NCBI RefSeq assembly: GCF_017939745.1
Contig: NZ_JAGKQQ010000001.1
Coordinates: forward strand, 1,984,001 to 2,048,000
Source of the DNA: Gemmata palustris
GTDB lineage: Bacteria > Planctomycetota > Planctomycetia > Gemmatales > Gemmataceae
Length of the DNA stretch: 64,000 nucleotides
Reading direction: 5' to 3'
Part shown: positions 1 through 8,027 of the stretch, piece by piece
How positions within the stretch are numbered: the first letter of the stretch is position 1
How the letters are laid out: each line of letters starts with the position of its first letter
The notes under the pieces: generated by a model
The model's input: only the letters and a program-made list of their open reading frames with translations
What the model was told of the DNA's origin: nothing
Database searches by the model: none
Program-made: the position numbers and the translations under genes

Positions 1-1
1 G

Positions 2-274
2 GTCCACAACGCCATCGTCATCCCGCAGCGGGCGACGTTCGAGGTTCTCGACAAGCGGTACGTGTACGTCGTCGGTGAGGACCACGTGGTGCACCAGCGC
101 CTGATCACGATCCAGCACGAAATGGACGACGTCTTTATCATCAAGAGCGGAATCGGTGTGGACGAGAAGATCATACTCGAGGGGGGCCGGCAGGTTCACG
201 AGGGCGAGAAGGTGGAGTACGAGTTCCGTAAGTCGGCAGAAGCTCTGGCGAACCAAAAAAATCACGCGGAATAG
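2..274 (+). CDS. RND efflux periplasmic adaptor subunit (C-terminal end, partial)
   Basis: The frame is open from base 2 of the window and ends at the tag at 272-274, so only the last ~90 residues of a longer gene are present. They read as the C-terminal beta-barrel and membrane-proximal part of a MexA/AcrA-type membrane fusion protein: a segment beginning NAIVIPQRATFEV, then a VYVV strand, then a G(V)DEKIILEGGRQVHEGEKV block typical of the final domain. In this family the adaptor bridges the inner-membrane RND pump and the outer-membrane channel. The pump gene starts 55 bp downstream on the same strand, which supports the call. The N-terminal lipoyl and hairpin domains lie outside the window. 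Confidence 0.85.
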   Translation, partial: VHNAIVIPQRATFEVLDKRYVYVVGEDHVVHQRLITIQHEMDDVFIIKSGIGVDEKIILEGGRQVHEGEKVEYEFRKSAEALANQKNHAE

Positions 275-329
275 TACCCGTTTCCCGCCGCTCCCTGAAT
301 ACGGAACCTAACGAGATTATCTCAGAACC

Positions 330-3300
330 ATGTTCACACAGATCCTCCATCGGCCGGCACTGGCGATCGTCATCTCGATCCTCCTCTTGTTCCTGGGCGT
401 GCTGGGGATCAAGACCCTTCCGGTCGCACAGTTCCCCAACGTCGCGCCGCCGACCGTTCAGGTGTCCATTGCGTATCCGGGGGCCAGTGCCAACGTTTTG
501 GTCGATTCGGTTCTGATTCCGTTGGAGCAATCCATCAACGGCGTCCAGAACATGCGGTACATGGTCTCCTCCGCTACCAGCGCCGGTGAGGCGGCGATCC
601 TGATCTACTTCGAGCCGGGCACGGACCCCGACATCAACGTCGTGAACGTGCAGAACCGGGTCAACATCATGCTGAGCCGGCTCCCGCCGCTGGTGGTGCG
701 GGAGGGGATTCTCGTCAGCCAGGTCGTCCCCAGCATGCTGATGTACGTGAACATTTTCAGCACGGACCCGAACGCCGACCAGAAGGACCTGTTCAACTTC
801 ACCAACGTCAACGTCATGCCCGTGCTCAAGCGGATCCAGGGCATGGGCATTCCCAGAAACCTCGGCAACCGCACGTTCGCGATGCGGATCTGGCTGAACC
901 CCGACCTCATGCGCGCCCGCGCGATATCCACCGAAGATGTCATGAAGGCCCTGGCGGAGCAGAGTATAATTGGCTCGCCCGGGCGAATCGGCCAAGCAAC
1001 GGGTCAGACGTCGCAGTCCATCGAGTACGTCTTGACCTATAAGGGGCGATACAACAAGGCGGACGATTACGGAAACATCATTCTGAGGGCGAACGCCAAC
1101 GGCGAGATCCTGCGACTCCACCAGGTCTGTGGCGTCCCGGACCCGATCAAGCCCGACGTCCGGAAAGCGCTGCCGGCCGTCATCGGCGGCGCCGGCGCGG
1201 CGGTTCTACCTAAGTCCCCACCGCCCGGCATCGAGCTGGGCTCCGAGTTCTTCGATATTTACTCGGACATCAACGGTCACCCCGCGGCGTCCATCATTCT
1301 CAAGCAAAGTCCCGGCTCCAACGCCGCGGTGGTCATTGAGGAAATCAAGAAGGAACTCGAGCAAATTAAGAAGGAATCGTTCCCGCCCGGCATGGACTAC
1401 GAACTCGCCTACGACGTTTCCCGCTTCCTCGACGCCTCTATCGAAAAGGTGCTGCACACGCTGCTCGAGGCGTTCATTTTAGTGTCTCTGGTGGTCTACA
1501 TGTTTCTCGGGGATCTGCGGTCCACGCTGATCCCGATCCTCGCGGTTCCGGTGTCCCTCGTCGGGACCTTCTTTGTTTTGCAGTTGATGGGTTTGTCGAT
1601 CAACCTGATCACGCTCTTCGCACTGGTCCTCGCGATCGGGGTCGTGGTGGACGACGCGATCGTGGTGGTCGAAGCGGTCCACGCCAAGATGGGCGAAAAG
1701 CACCTGTCGCCGTACCGAGCGACGATGGAAGTGCTCCACGAGATCAGCGGCGCGATCATCGCCATCACCCTGGTGATGACGGCCGTCTTCGTTCCGGTGA
1801 CGTTCATTCCCGGGCCGGTCGGCACCTTCTACCGCCAGTTCGGGATCACGATGGCCACGTCCATCGTTCTCTCCGGTCTGGTGGCCCTGACGCTGACGCC
1901 CGTGCTCTGTGCGATGATCCTCAAGCCCCACGCCGGCGGCCACTCGAACCATACGAACCACACGACCCACGCAAAAAAGCGGCTCGGACTACAAGTCGTT
2001 CTGGTGTACGTTGCGGGCGGGCTGTTGGTCCTGGCGCCAATCACTTATCTGGCGTACTATTTGTGGGGAGCGGTCGGCTTCCTGTTCATTCTGCTGCCCT
2101 TTGTGCGGGGGCCTTTTGACCGCGCCGTCGAGAAGGTCACGAGCGGCTACGCGGGGGTCCTCCGGCGCATCGTGACGCGCCGGACGCTGAGCATGGCCGT
2201 CGTCGGGGGCTTCGCCGCCGGCATTGTTGTCGTCAACACGAAGCTCCCGACCGGGTTCATCCCCGGCGAGGACCAGGGCATCATCTACGCGGTCATCCAG
2301 ACTCCGCCGGGCTCGACGCTCGAGTACACCAACGCCAAGTCCCACGAACTCGAGGAGATCGCCAAAGAGGTCGAAGAAGTCACCTCCGTCACCTCGTTGG
2401 CCGGGTACGAGGTGCTGACCGAGGGCCGGGGCTCGAACGCGGGAACCTGCATCATCAACCTGAAAAACTGGACCGACCGCAAACGGACCGCGCGCCAGAT
2501 CATTGAAGAACTCGAGGAAAAATGCGGCCGGATGTCCAACGTCAAACTCGAGTTCTTTGAACCCCCCGCGGTTCCCGGCTTCGGCGCGGCCGGGGGCGTC
2601 TCCGTGGTGCTCCTCGACAAAACGAACACGTCCGACTACCAGCGGCTCGGGGAGGTGAACGAAAAGTTCATGGCCGCCCTGAAGAAGCGCAAAGAACTGA
2701 ACAATCTGTTCACCTTCTTCGCCACCGACTACCCGCAGTACGAATTGATCATCAACGACGACATCCTCTACCAGAAGGGGCTAACGAAGGCAAAAGTGTT
2801 GGACAATCTCAACATCCAAATTGGCAGCACTTACGAGCAGGGCTTCATTCTCTTCAACCAGTTCTACAAGGTCTACGTTCAGGCGTCGCCGGAGTTCCGG
2901 CGGCTCCCCAAGGATTTGAAGGACATGTTCATCAAGAGCGAACGCGAGATCGAGATCAAGAACGAAAAAACTGGGAACATGGAAAAGGTCCGTGTAGAAG
3001 GGGAAATGGTCCCCTACTCCGCGTTCATGGAACTCAAGAAGAAGCAGGGCTTGAACGAGATCACGCGCTACAACCTGTACCCCTCCGCCACCATTCAAGG
3101 TGCCCCCGCCGCCGGCTACAGCAGCGGGCAAGCCATCAAAGCGATCCAGGAGGTCGCAGCCGAGACGCTGCCGCGTGGGTACGGGATCGACTGGGCCGGC
3201 CTCTCTTACGACGAGTCGAAAAAGGGGAACGAGGCGATCTATATCTTTCTGGTCGTCATCGCCTTCGTCTATCTCGTGCTCGTCGGCCAGTACGAGAGTT

Positions 3301-3908
3301 TTATCCTGCCGCTGGCGGTAATCCTGTCGCTGCCGATCGGCGTCTTCGGTTCCTTCTTCTGCCTGCAGGCGATGGGGCTGGCGAACGACGTGTACGCCCA
3401 GATCGGTCTGATCATGCTGGTCGGTCTGCTCGGCAAGAACGCGATCCTGATCGTCGAGTTCGCGGTCCAGCGGCGCCAGGAGGGGCTGTCACTCAAGGAC
3501 GCGGCCATCGAAGGGGGGAAATTGCGCTTCCGGCCGATTCAGATGACCTCCTTCGCCTTCATCGCGGGGCTCCTTCCGTTGGTCCTGGCCACCGGCGCCG
3601 GGGCGATCGGGAACCGAACCATCGGCACCACGGGGGCCGGCGGGATGCTCGTGGGTACTGTGGTCGGGGTTCTGATAATTCCCGGCTTGTATTACTTGTT
3701 CGGTCGGATCGCCGACGGGCGCAAACTTCTCCAGGACGAGGTGGACGGGCCTCTCAGCGAGATTTTTGAGCGTGCCCCATTAGAGTCGCACGGCGCCGAG
3801 AGCGAGCACTTACCGTTCGATGCCGGTCCCGCCAGCCCGCCGCCCCCCGAGTCTCCGCCCCACCATCCGCCGTCGGACTCCCCCCCGTCGGACGGAGCCC
3901 AGAACTGA
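330..3908 (+). CDS. RND multidrug efflux transporter, HAE1 (AcrB/MexB-like) permease
   Basis: The 1192-residue protein is an inner-membrane proton-driven efflux pump. It starts with MFTQILHRPALAIVISILL, the usual first RND helix, and has the duplicated RND layout. The proton-relay residues are visible as DD at 441-442 (VVVDDAIVVVEA) and K1036 (GLLGKNAILIVEF), equivalent to AcrB D407/D408 and K940. It is longer than the usual ~1040-1060 residues. Extra material sits at about 266-300 (C-G-V-P-D-P onward, Pro/Ala-rich) in the first porter domain. More sits at about 533-600 in the central cytoplasmic linker, where a His-rich stretch (HSNHTNHTTH) precedes two hydrophobic segments. The C-terminal tail is Pro/Ser-rich. 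Adaptor and outer-membrane genes flank it. The substrate cannot be told from sequence. Confidence 0.95.
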   Translation: MFTQILHRPALAIVISILLLFLGVLGIKTLPVAQFPNVAPPTVQVSIAYPGASANVLVDSVLIPLEQSINGVQNMRYMVSSATSAGEAAILIYFEPGTDPDINVVNVQNRVNIMLSRLPPLVVREGILVSQVVPSMLMYVNIFSTDPNADQKDLFNFTNVNVMPVLKRIQGMGIPRNLGNRTFAMRIWLNPDLMRARAISTEDVMKALAEQSIIGSPGRIGQATGQTSQSIEYVLTYKGRYNKADDYGNIILRANANGEILRLHQVCGVPDPIKPDVRKALPAVIGGAGAAVLPKSPPPGIELGSEFFDIYSDINGHPAASIILKQSPGSNAAVVIEEIKKELEQIKKESFPPGMDYELAYDVSRFLDASIEKVLHTLLEAFILVSLVVYMFLGDLRSTLIPILAVPVSLVGTFFVLQLMGLSINLITLFALVLAIGVVVDDAIVVVEAVHAKMGEKHLSPYRATMEVLHEISGAIIAITLVMTAVFVPVTFIPGPVGTFYRQFGITMATSIVLSGLVALTLTPVLCAMILKPHAGGHSNHTNHTTHAKKRLGLQVVLVYVAGGLLVLAPITYLAYYLWGAVGFLFILLPFVRGPFDRAVEKVTSGYAGVLRRIVTRRTLSMAVVGGFAAGIVVVNTKLPTGFIPGEDQGIIYAVIQTPPGSTLEYTNAKSHELEEIAKEVEEVTSVTSLAGYEVLTEGRGSNAGTCIINLKNWTDRKRTARQIIEELEEKCGRMSNVKLEFFEPPAVPGFGAAGGVSVVLLDKTNTSDYQRLGEVNEKFMAALKKRKELNNLFTFFATDYPQYELIINDDILYQKGLTKAKVLDNLNIQIGSTYEQGFILFNQFYKVYVQASPEFRRLPKDLKDMFIKSEREIEIKNEKTGNMEKVRVEGEMVPYSAFMELKKKQGLNEITRYNLYPSATIQGAPAAGYSSGQAIKAIQEVAAETLPRGYGIDWAGLSYDESKKGNEAIYIFLVVIAFVYLVLVGQYESFILPLAVILSLPIGVFGSFFCLQAMGLANDVYAQIGLIMLVGLLGKNAILIVEFAVQRRQEGLSLKDAAIEGGKLRFRPIQMTSFAFIAGLLPLVLATGAGAIGNRTIGTTGAGGMLVGTVVGVLIIPGLYYLFGRIADGRKLLQDEVDGPLSEIFERAPLESHGAESEHLPFDAGPASPPPPESPPHHPPSDSPPSDGAQN

Positions 3909-4091
3909 CCGGTCGGTTCGAGACAGAAGCGTTTCACTGCGACCCCGGACCGACCGCGGATTGATTTATCAGCCCTGTGGTCGGCCCAAATACCAAAGAT
4001 CCCGATTATAGCGCCTGGATCACCTAATACTGCTAGGCAGGATTGCCGATCAAGTACGTAGGGTTTCCGACTGGGCGCTAACTCCTCAAGG

Positions 4092-5693
4092 ATGAGGCGG
4101 ATGAATCTCTTAGTGCGATTTCCGAACGCGAAGCGCCGGAGGTACGTGATCGCGCGAGTGATCGCGTGCGGCGCGCTGGTTTTGCCATCCTGTCGGATAC
4201 CCGAACTGCGCCAGGCGGACCCGGGGCCGATCCTACCGGCGAGTTTCACCGGGGCGATCAGTGACGCGCCCAGCGGGACGATTAGCGGAACGATCGGCGA
4301 GGCGGCCGGTGGGCTGATCGGCGGGCTAATCGGCCCACCGATCAGTTCGGGAAGCTCTGGCCAGCTCGGGGTAGAAGAATTCTATAACGACAGAATTCTC
4401 ACGCAGTTGATCGATCAGGCGATGCTTAACAACCGGGAACTGAAGATCCTCAACGAGGAAGTTCAGGTCGCCCGGAACGAGGTTCTTGCGCGCCAAGGGG
4501 CGTACCTCCCCTTCGTCACCGCCGGGGGCGGTACGGGGTTGGATCTGTCCAGCCGCTTCACGCGCGACGGGGCCGTCGATAGCCAACTCGATATTCGCCC
4601 CAACCAGCCCATTCACAACCCGCTGCCCGATTTCCGAATGGGTCTCAACCTCTTCTGGCGGCTGGACATCTGGCGGGCACTACGCAACGCACGGGACGCC
4701 GCGGCCCAGCGCTACATCGCCGCCAGCGAGAAGCGGAACGACTTCGTGACCCGTCTCGTCGCCGAAATTGCCGAGAATTACTACGGCCTTATGGCGCTCG
4801 ACAAGCGGCTCGAAACTCTGAACAAAACCATCGAGCTGCAGCAACGGAGCCTCGAGGTCGCCATCGCCAAGAAGGACGCGGGACGGGGCACCGAACTCGG
4901 CGTCCAGCGCTTCCAGGCCGAGGTTCGCAAGAACCAGAGTGAAAAGCTGATCGTTCTACAGGATATCGTTGAGGGCGAGAACCGTATTAACTTCCGCCTC
5001 AATCGCGTACCGGCGCCCGTCGCCCGTGCGTCCGCGGACTTCTTCGATCTCAACATTAACACCCTGAGCCTGGGGGCGCCCTCGCAGCTCCTTCAGAACC
5101 GCCCCGACATCCGGCAAGCCGAGCGCGAGCTGGAAGCCGCCGGACTCGACGTGAAGGTCGCCCGCGCCCACTTCTTTCCGGACCTGACCATCACCGCCGG
5201 CGTGGGCTACCAGGCTTTCAATCCCAAGTACCTGTTCAACACGCCGGAGGCCCTGGCCGCTAACGTCGCCGGCGACCTGATGGCACCGCTAATCAACAAA
5301 AAGGCGATCCGGGCCGAGTACCTGAGCGCGAACGCCAAACAATTGGAGAGCGTGTACAACTACCAGCGCGTGGTCCTCAACGCTTTCACCGAGGTCGTCA
5401 ACCGCGTGTCGATGGTGGAGAACTACCGCAAGAGCATCGAGATCAAGAAACAGCAGTTGTCCGCGCTCGAGGCCTCGGTCGACTCTGCCAGCAAACTGTT
5501 CGATAACGCCCGCGCGGAATACGTGGAAGTGCTGCTGGCCCAGCGCGACTTCATGGACGCGAGAATGGTCCTGATCGAAACGAAGAGGCAGCAACTGGCG
5601 GCCGTCGTAAATGCCTACCAAGCCCTCGGTGGTGGTAACTCGTTGTCGGTTCCGGCCGGGCCGCCACTGCCCCCCCGCCGGTGGAAGAAGTAA
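4092..5693 (+). CDS. Outer-membrane efflux lipoprotein, NodT/OprM (TolC) family
   Basis: The 533-residue protein is the outer-membrane channel of the efflux system. An N-terminal basic region is followed by ALVLPSC, a lipobox with Cys at residue 34, so it is probably a lipoprotein as in OprM. A Gly/Ser/Ile-rich linker follows (repeated GTISGTIGE-type units), then two copies of the long-helix OEP domain. Family landmarks include NRELKILNEEVQVARNEV, NRPDIRQAERELEAAGLDVK and the AEYVEVLLAQRD helix near the end. It lies 183 bp after the pump on the same strand, completing the adaptor-pump-channel set. The start used is the ATG before the basic MRRMN sequence; a second ATG three codons on is possible. 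Confidence 0.92.
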   Translation: MRRMNLLVRFPNAKRRRYVIARVIACGALVLPSCRIPELRQADPGPILPASFTGAISDAPSGTISGTIGEAAGGLIGGLIGPPISSGSSGQLGVEEFYNDRILTQLIDQAMLNNRELKILNEEVQVARNEVLARQGAYLPFVTAGGGTGLDLSSRFTRDGAVDSQLDIRPNQPIHNPLPDFRMGLNLFWRLDIWRALRNARDAAAQRYIAASEKRNDFVTRLVAEIAENYYGLMALDKRLETLNKTIELQQRSLEVAIAKKDAGRGTELGVQRFQAEVRKNQSEKLIVLQDIVEGENRINFRLNRVPAPVARASADFFDLNINTLSLGAPSQLLQNRPDIRQAERELEAAGLDVKVARAHFFPDLTITAGVGYQAFNPKYLFNTPEALAANVAGDLMAPLINKKAIRAEYLSANAKQLESVYNYQRVVLNAFTEVVNRVSMVENYRKSIEIKKQQLSALEASVDSASKLFDNARAEYVEVLLAQRDFMDARMVLIETKRQQLAAVVNAYQALGGGNSLSVPAGPPLPPRRWKK

Positions 5694-6101
5694 CCCCGGG
5701 ATCGAGCGACCGGTGGCCGACCGTGCCAACGCGAACTTCAACTCGATGACGGTATGAACACCGGGGACGTGACGCCGTGACAAATTCAGGTGGCCGACGT
5801 CACACCCGGCCGCCCGACGGGAACTGGATTGACGTGGGTGGCCGCGCCTCGCACCGGTCGCCGGGTTCGCTCTCGCAATGGTTTGGGGCGTGCGCGAATC
5901 GTTGGTATTTGGCGCACGCGGGCCAGGTGATTGCGGAGGTGCGGAACGGGAACCCGTTTAACCGGGCGACCGGGCCGCGGCGGGACCGAGTTCGCCGGCG
6001 GCCTGGGAATGGCCGCGTTCGTACTCGGTGTACACCTTTTAGTAACTGGGCAGTAGGCGCCCCGCGGTTCCGTCGCTCGACATCGGGTCGCCCGCCGGGA
6101 A
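5694..6101. other. 408-bp gap between the efflux operon and a convergent propeller gene
   Basis: No open frame here has a start, ribosome-binding site and codon bias that I trust. It separates convergent genes, so it should contain the transcription ends of both. I saw no long hairpin followed by a T-tract. Short frames on both strands are Arg/Pro-rich, as expected for antisense readings of GC-rich DNA. Confidence 0.5.
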
Positions 6102-6989
6102 TCACTTGTCGCCAAGAACCCGGACGGTGGTGATCGACTGCGCCAGTTTGTGGTCAGCGAACATCCACACCACCTTCTTCCCCCGGGTCACCTCGAAGGC
6201 GTGGGCGCCCTTCCCCTCCTGCCCGCGGAGGAAGTTACCCACCACGTAGTTTCCGTTCTTCAGCACCTGCAAACTGGAGATCCACGTCAGGTTTAACTCC
6301 GGGGCGTCCTTGGGGCCGAACTCCCAGGCCACCTCGCCCTTCGGTGTGACCTCAATAATCCGCTTCTGGGTTCCGCAGGCGATCAGGGTGTTTCCGTTGG
6401 CCAGGCGAACCGCTTCCCCGGCGTTCTCCACTTTCGCGTACTCCCACACGACCTTCCCGTCCGCGTCCACCTCTCGGACCGCCCCCTCGCCCTCGTGCGC
6501 GGCGAGGACGTTTCCATTTGCCAGCTTGTGAACGTTCCGCACCTGGAGGTGATACCCCTTCTCGGTTGTGGTCAGCGGGGTCGTCCGCACAACCTTCCCG
6601 TCCTTGTCGACCTCCACCGCCCGGCACGGCCCCTGCTCGGCGAGCAACGTGTTCCCGTTCGGCAGGCGGCGGCTCCCGAGCACCTGGGGGCACTTGCTCT
6701 CGTAATTCCAGATCACTTTGTGGTCGCGGTCGATTTCCTGCACCCCGGTCGGCTTGCCCCCGTAGGCGTAGATCACGTGCCCGTTGGGGAGCGCGTCAAA
6801 AATGACCGCGGTGCTCGGGAACTTGTGCTCCCATGTCACCTTTCCATCGGCACCCAATTCGACCAACCGGTTCGGCCCTTTCCCGTATTCCGCAAACATG
6901 ATCCGGTGTGCGGTGGGGTCGGCCGCGGCCGACGAACCCGCGACGCCAGAGAATACACAAGCAGCCAGCAACCAGTTGAGAGGGCGCAC
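6102..6989 (-). CDS. Exported beta-propeller protein (PQQ/arylsulfotransferase-like repeats)
   Basis: The 295-residue protein starts with a signal peptide (MRPLNWLLAACVFSGVAG, Ala-rich cleavage region). It then has five or six ~45-residue blades. Each blade pairs a turn of the type D-x-(D/H)-G/x-K-V-x-W (for example ADGKVTWEH, DHKVIWNYE, DADGKVVWEYA) with a strand of the type L-x-NGN/H (LPNGHVIYA, LPNGNTLLA, LANGNVLAA, LANGNTLIA, LKNGNYVV). This is the layout of small planctomycete secreted propellers related to arylsulfotransferase and PQQ-type folds. No catalytic His or Arg set of a true arylsulfotransferase is evident, so a binding or scaffold role is as likely as an enzyme. It is transcribed alone. 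The upstream region has a 10-bp tandem repeat at 7097-7130. Confidence 0.8.
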   Translation of the reverse strand: MRPLNWLLAACVFSGVAGSSAAADPTAHRIMFAEYGKGPNRLVELGADGKVTWEHKFPSTAVIFDALPNGHVIYAYGGKPTGVQEIDRDHKVIWNYESKCPQVLGSRRLPNGNTLLAEQGPCRAVEVDKDGKVVRTTPLTTTEKGYHLQVRNVHKLANGNVLAAHEGEGAVREVDADGKVVWEYAKVENAGEAVRLANGNTLIACGTQKRIIEVTPKGEVAWEFGPKDAPELNLTWISSLQVLKNGNYVVGNFLRGQEGKGAHAFEVTRGKKVVWMFADHKLAQSITTVRVLGDK

Positions 6990-7096
6990 GAGATGGTTCC
7001 TCGATCACGGGGAGAGGTCACGCGGGAACTCGGCCGGTTGGGTCTCCGGCGCGGGGTCATTGGACCGCGCCGGCCGGCGGGGAGCAACTCGATTCC

Positions 7097-7130
7097 AGTA
7101 GTTTCAAGTAGTTTCAAGTAGGTGCAAGTA
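7097..7130. repeat. 10-bp tandem repeat (AGTAGTTTCA type, three units plus a partial)
   Basis: Units read AGTAGTTTCA, AGTAGTTTCA, AGTAGGTGCA and then AGTA, so two are identical and the third differs at two or three positions. The period is about one helical turn. It lies ~110 bp upstream of the propeller gene start on the minus strand and is AT-richer than its surroundings. It could be an operator array or simple slippage. Confidence 0.7.
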
Positions 7131-7170
7131 TCGTGGTTACCGCGCCGGCCCCCGGCGCCGGGCTCTCAAC

Positions 7171-7360
7171 ACCGATGGCGGGCTCGACCAGTTGGTCACC
7201 CGGTTCGGGCCGTTGGAGGGCCAACGCTCGTCGTGTTGGAGGCCACCGACGAGTACCAGCGTTGGTCACCGGATTAGCCGATCGCGTGTGGCCGATCGAC
7301 GAATGGCTGACCTATCCCGTTGCCAAAACAGCGCAAGGCACCACGCAAACCGCGGCGTGA
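7171..7360 (+). pseudogene. Probable IS110-family transposase N-terminal relic
   Basis: No single frame is intact. Read across shifting frames the region gives GLDQLVTRFGPLEGQR, then VVLEATDEYQR, then LVTGLADRVWPIDEW and AKTAQGTTQTA. This order resembles the DEDD-domain start of IS110 transposases, where VVLEATGGYER is followed by a LPV-VNPRQVRDFA-type segment and an AKTD-type segment. At least two frameshifts and an in-frame stop separate the pieces. No end repeats were found. The match is from memory of the family, so confidence is low to moderate. Confidence 0.35.
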
Positions 7361-7485
7361 CGTCTTGCCTTCGTGCCTTCCAATCGCCGCAGTTCTCCCT
7401 TGCATTCAACTGCACTTTCGGGCATGACTGAATGTAGGCCGTAGCCCTCAGCGGCCCTGGCGCTCGCGCCACCGGAGGGTCTCCC

Positions 7486-7878
7486 ATGATGACCGCGATT
7501 ACCGCGCTGCTGCTCGGCGGCGCGACACACACTCTTGCCCCGGTGCCGCCGGAACTGCGGCCCGACCCGATGGGCCGCGGGTACCTCGGCGTCACGCTCG
7601 GCGAGGGGGTCGTGATCGATCGCATCGAACCGAACGCGCCCGCAGCGAAATACGGCCTCCGTCAAGCCGACGTGATTTTGCGCGTCGGCACCCTGAATCC
7701 CCGGGACTACAGCGACGCGGTCGCGCACATTTGCTCGTTCCGACCGGGCGCGATCGTCGAGATCGAAGTACAGCGCGGGACCGAGCGCAAGGTCTTCAAA
7801 GTGAAGCTCGGGTTACGGCCCGCGGAACTCGACCACCCCGACCGGTACCCGAGTCGGCCCGTCCCGATCGACGATTGA
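7486..7878 (+). CDS. Small PDZ-domain protein
   Basis: The 130-residue protein starts at the first of two adjacent ATG codons after a GGAGGG-like ribosome-binding site. A short hydrophobic N-terminus (MMTAITALLLGGATHTLA) may act as a signal or anchor. Residues ~30-105 form a single PDZ domain: the carboxylate-binding loop is GYLGVTLGEGVVID, and the strand IEPNAPAAKYGLRQADVILRVG is characteristic. No protease domain is attached, so it is a binding module rather than a DegP-type enzyme. It precedes the PSD1/DUF1553 gene by 149 bp on the same strand, but co-transcription is not certain. Confidence 0.8.
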   Translation: MMTAITALLLGGATHTLAPVPPELRPDPMGRGYLGVTLGEGVVIDRIEPNAPAAKYGLRQADVILRVGTLNPRDYSDAVAHICSFRPGAIVEIEVQRGTERKVFKVKLGLRPAELDHPDRYPSRPVPIDD

Positions 7879-8027
7879 TGCAACGACCTTTGAAATCTTC
7901 ATCCGGCCCGCCCGAACTCTTCGAGGCGGGCCGCTTTCGTTTTGCACCCCGTTCGTTCGGCGATAGAATAGCTGCAGCCCTCCCACCCGCCTCTTCCGCC
8001 CGAATCACGCCTCCGAGGTCAACAGGC

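Larger units (their letters stand above)
6990..7485. other. 496-bp divergent intergenic region
   Basis: It separates the minus-strand propeller gene from the plus-strand PDZ gene and should hold both promoters. Its visible contents are three tandem 10-bp units at 7097-7130 and a frameshifted IS110-like relic at about 7171-7360. Both are listed separately. The rest shows nothing I can name. Confidence 0.6.

Noticed and set aside
7731-8027. N-terminal extension of the module A PSD1 protein
   Set aside because: It overlaps the PDZ gene and is Arg/Pro-rich. The signal peptide begins at 8028.
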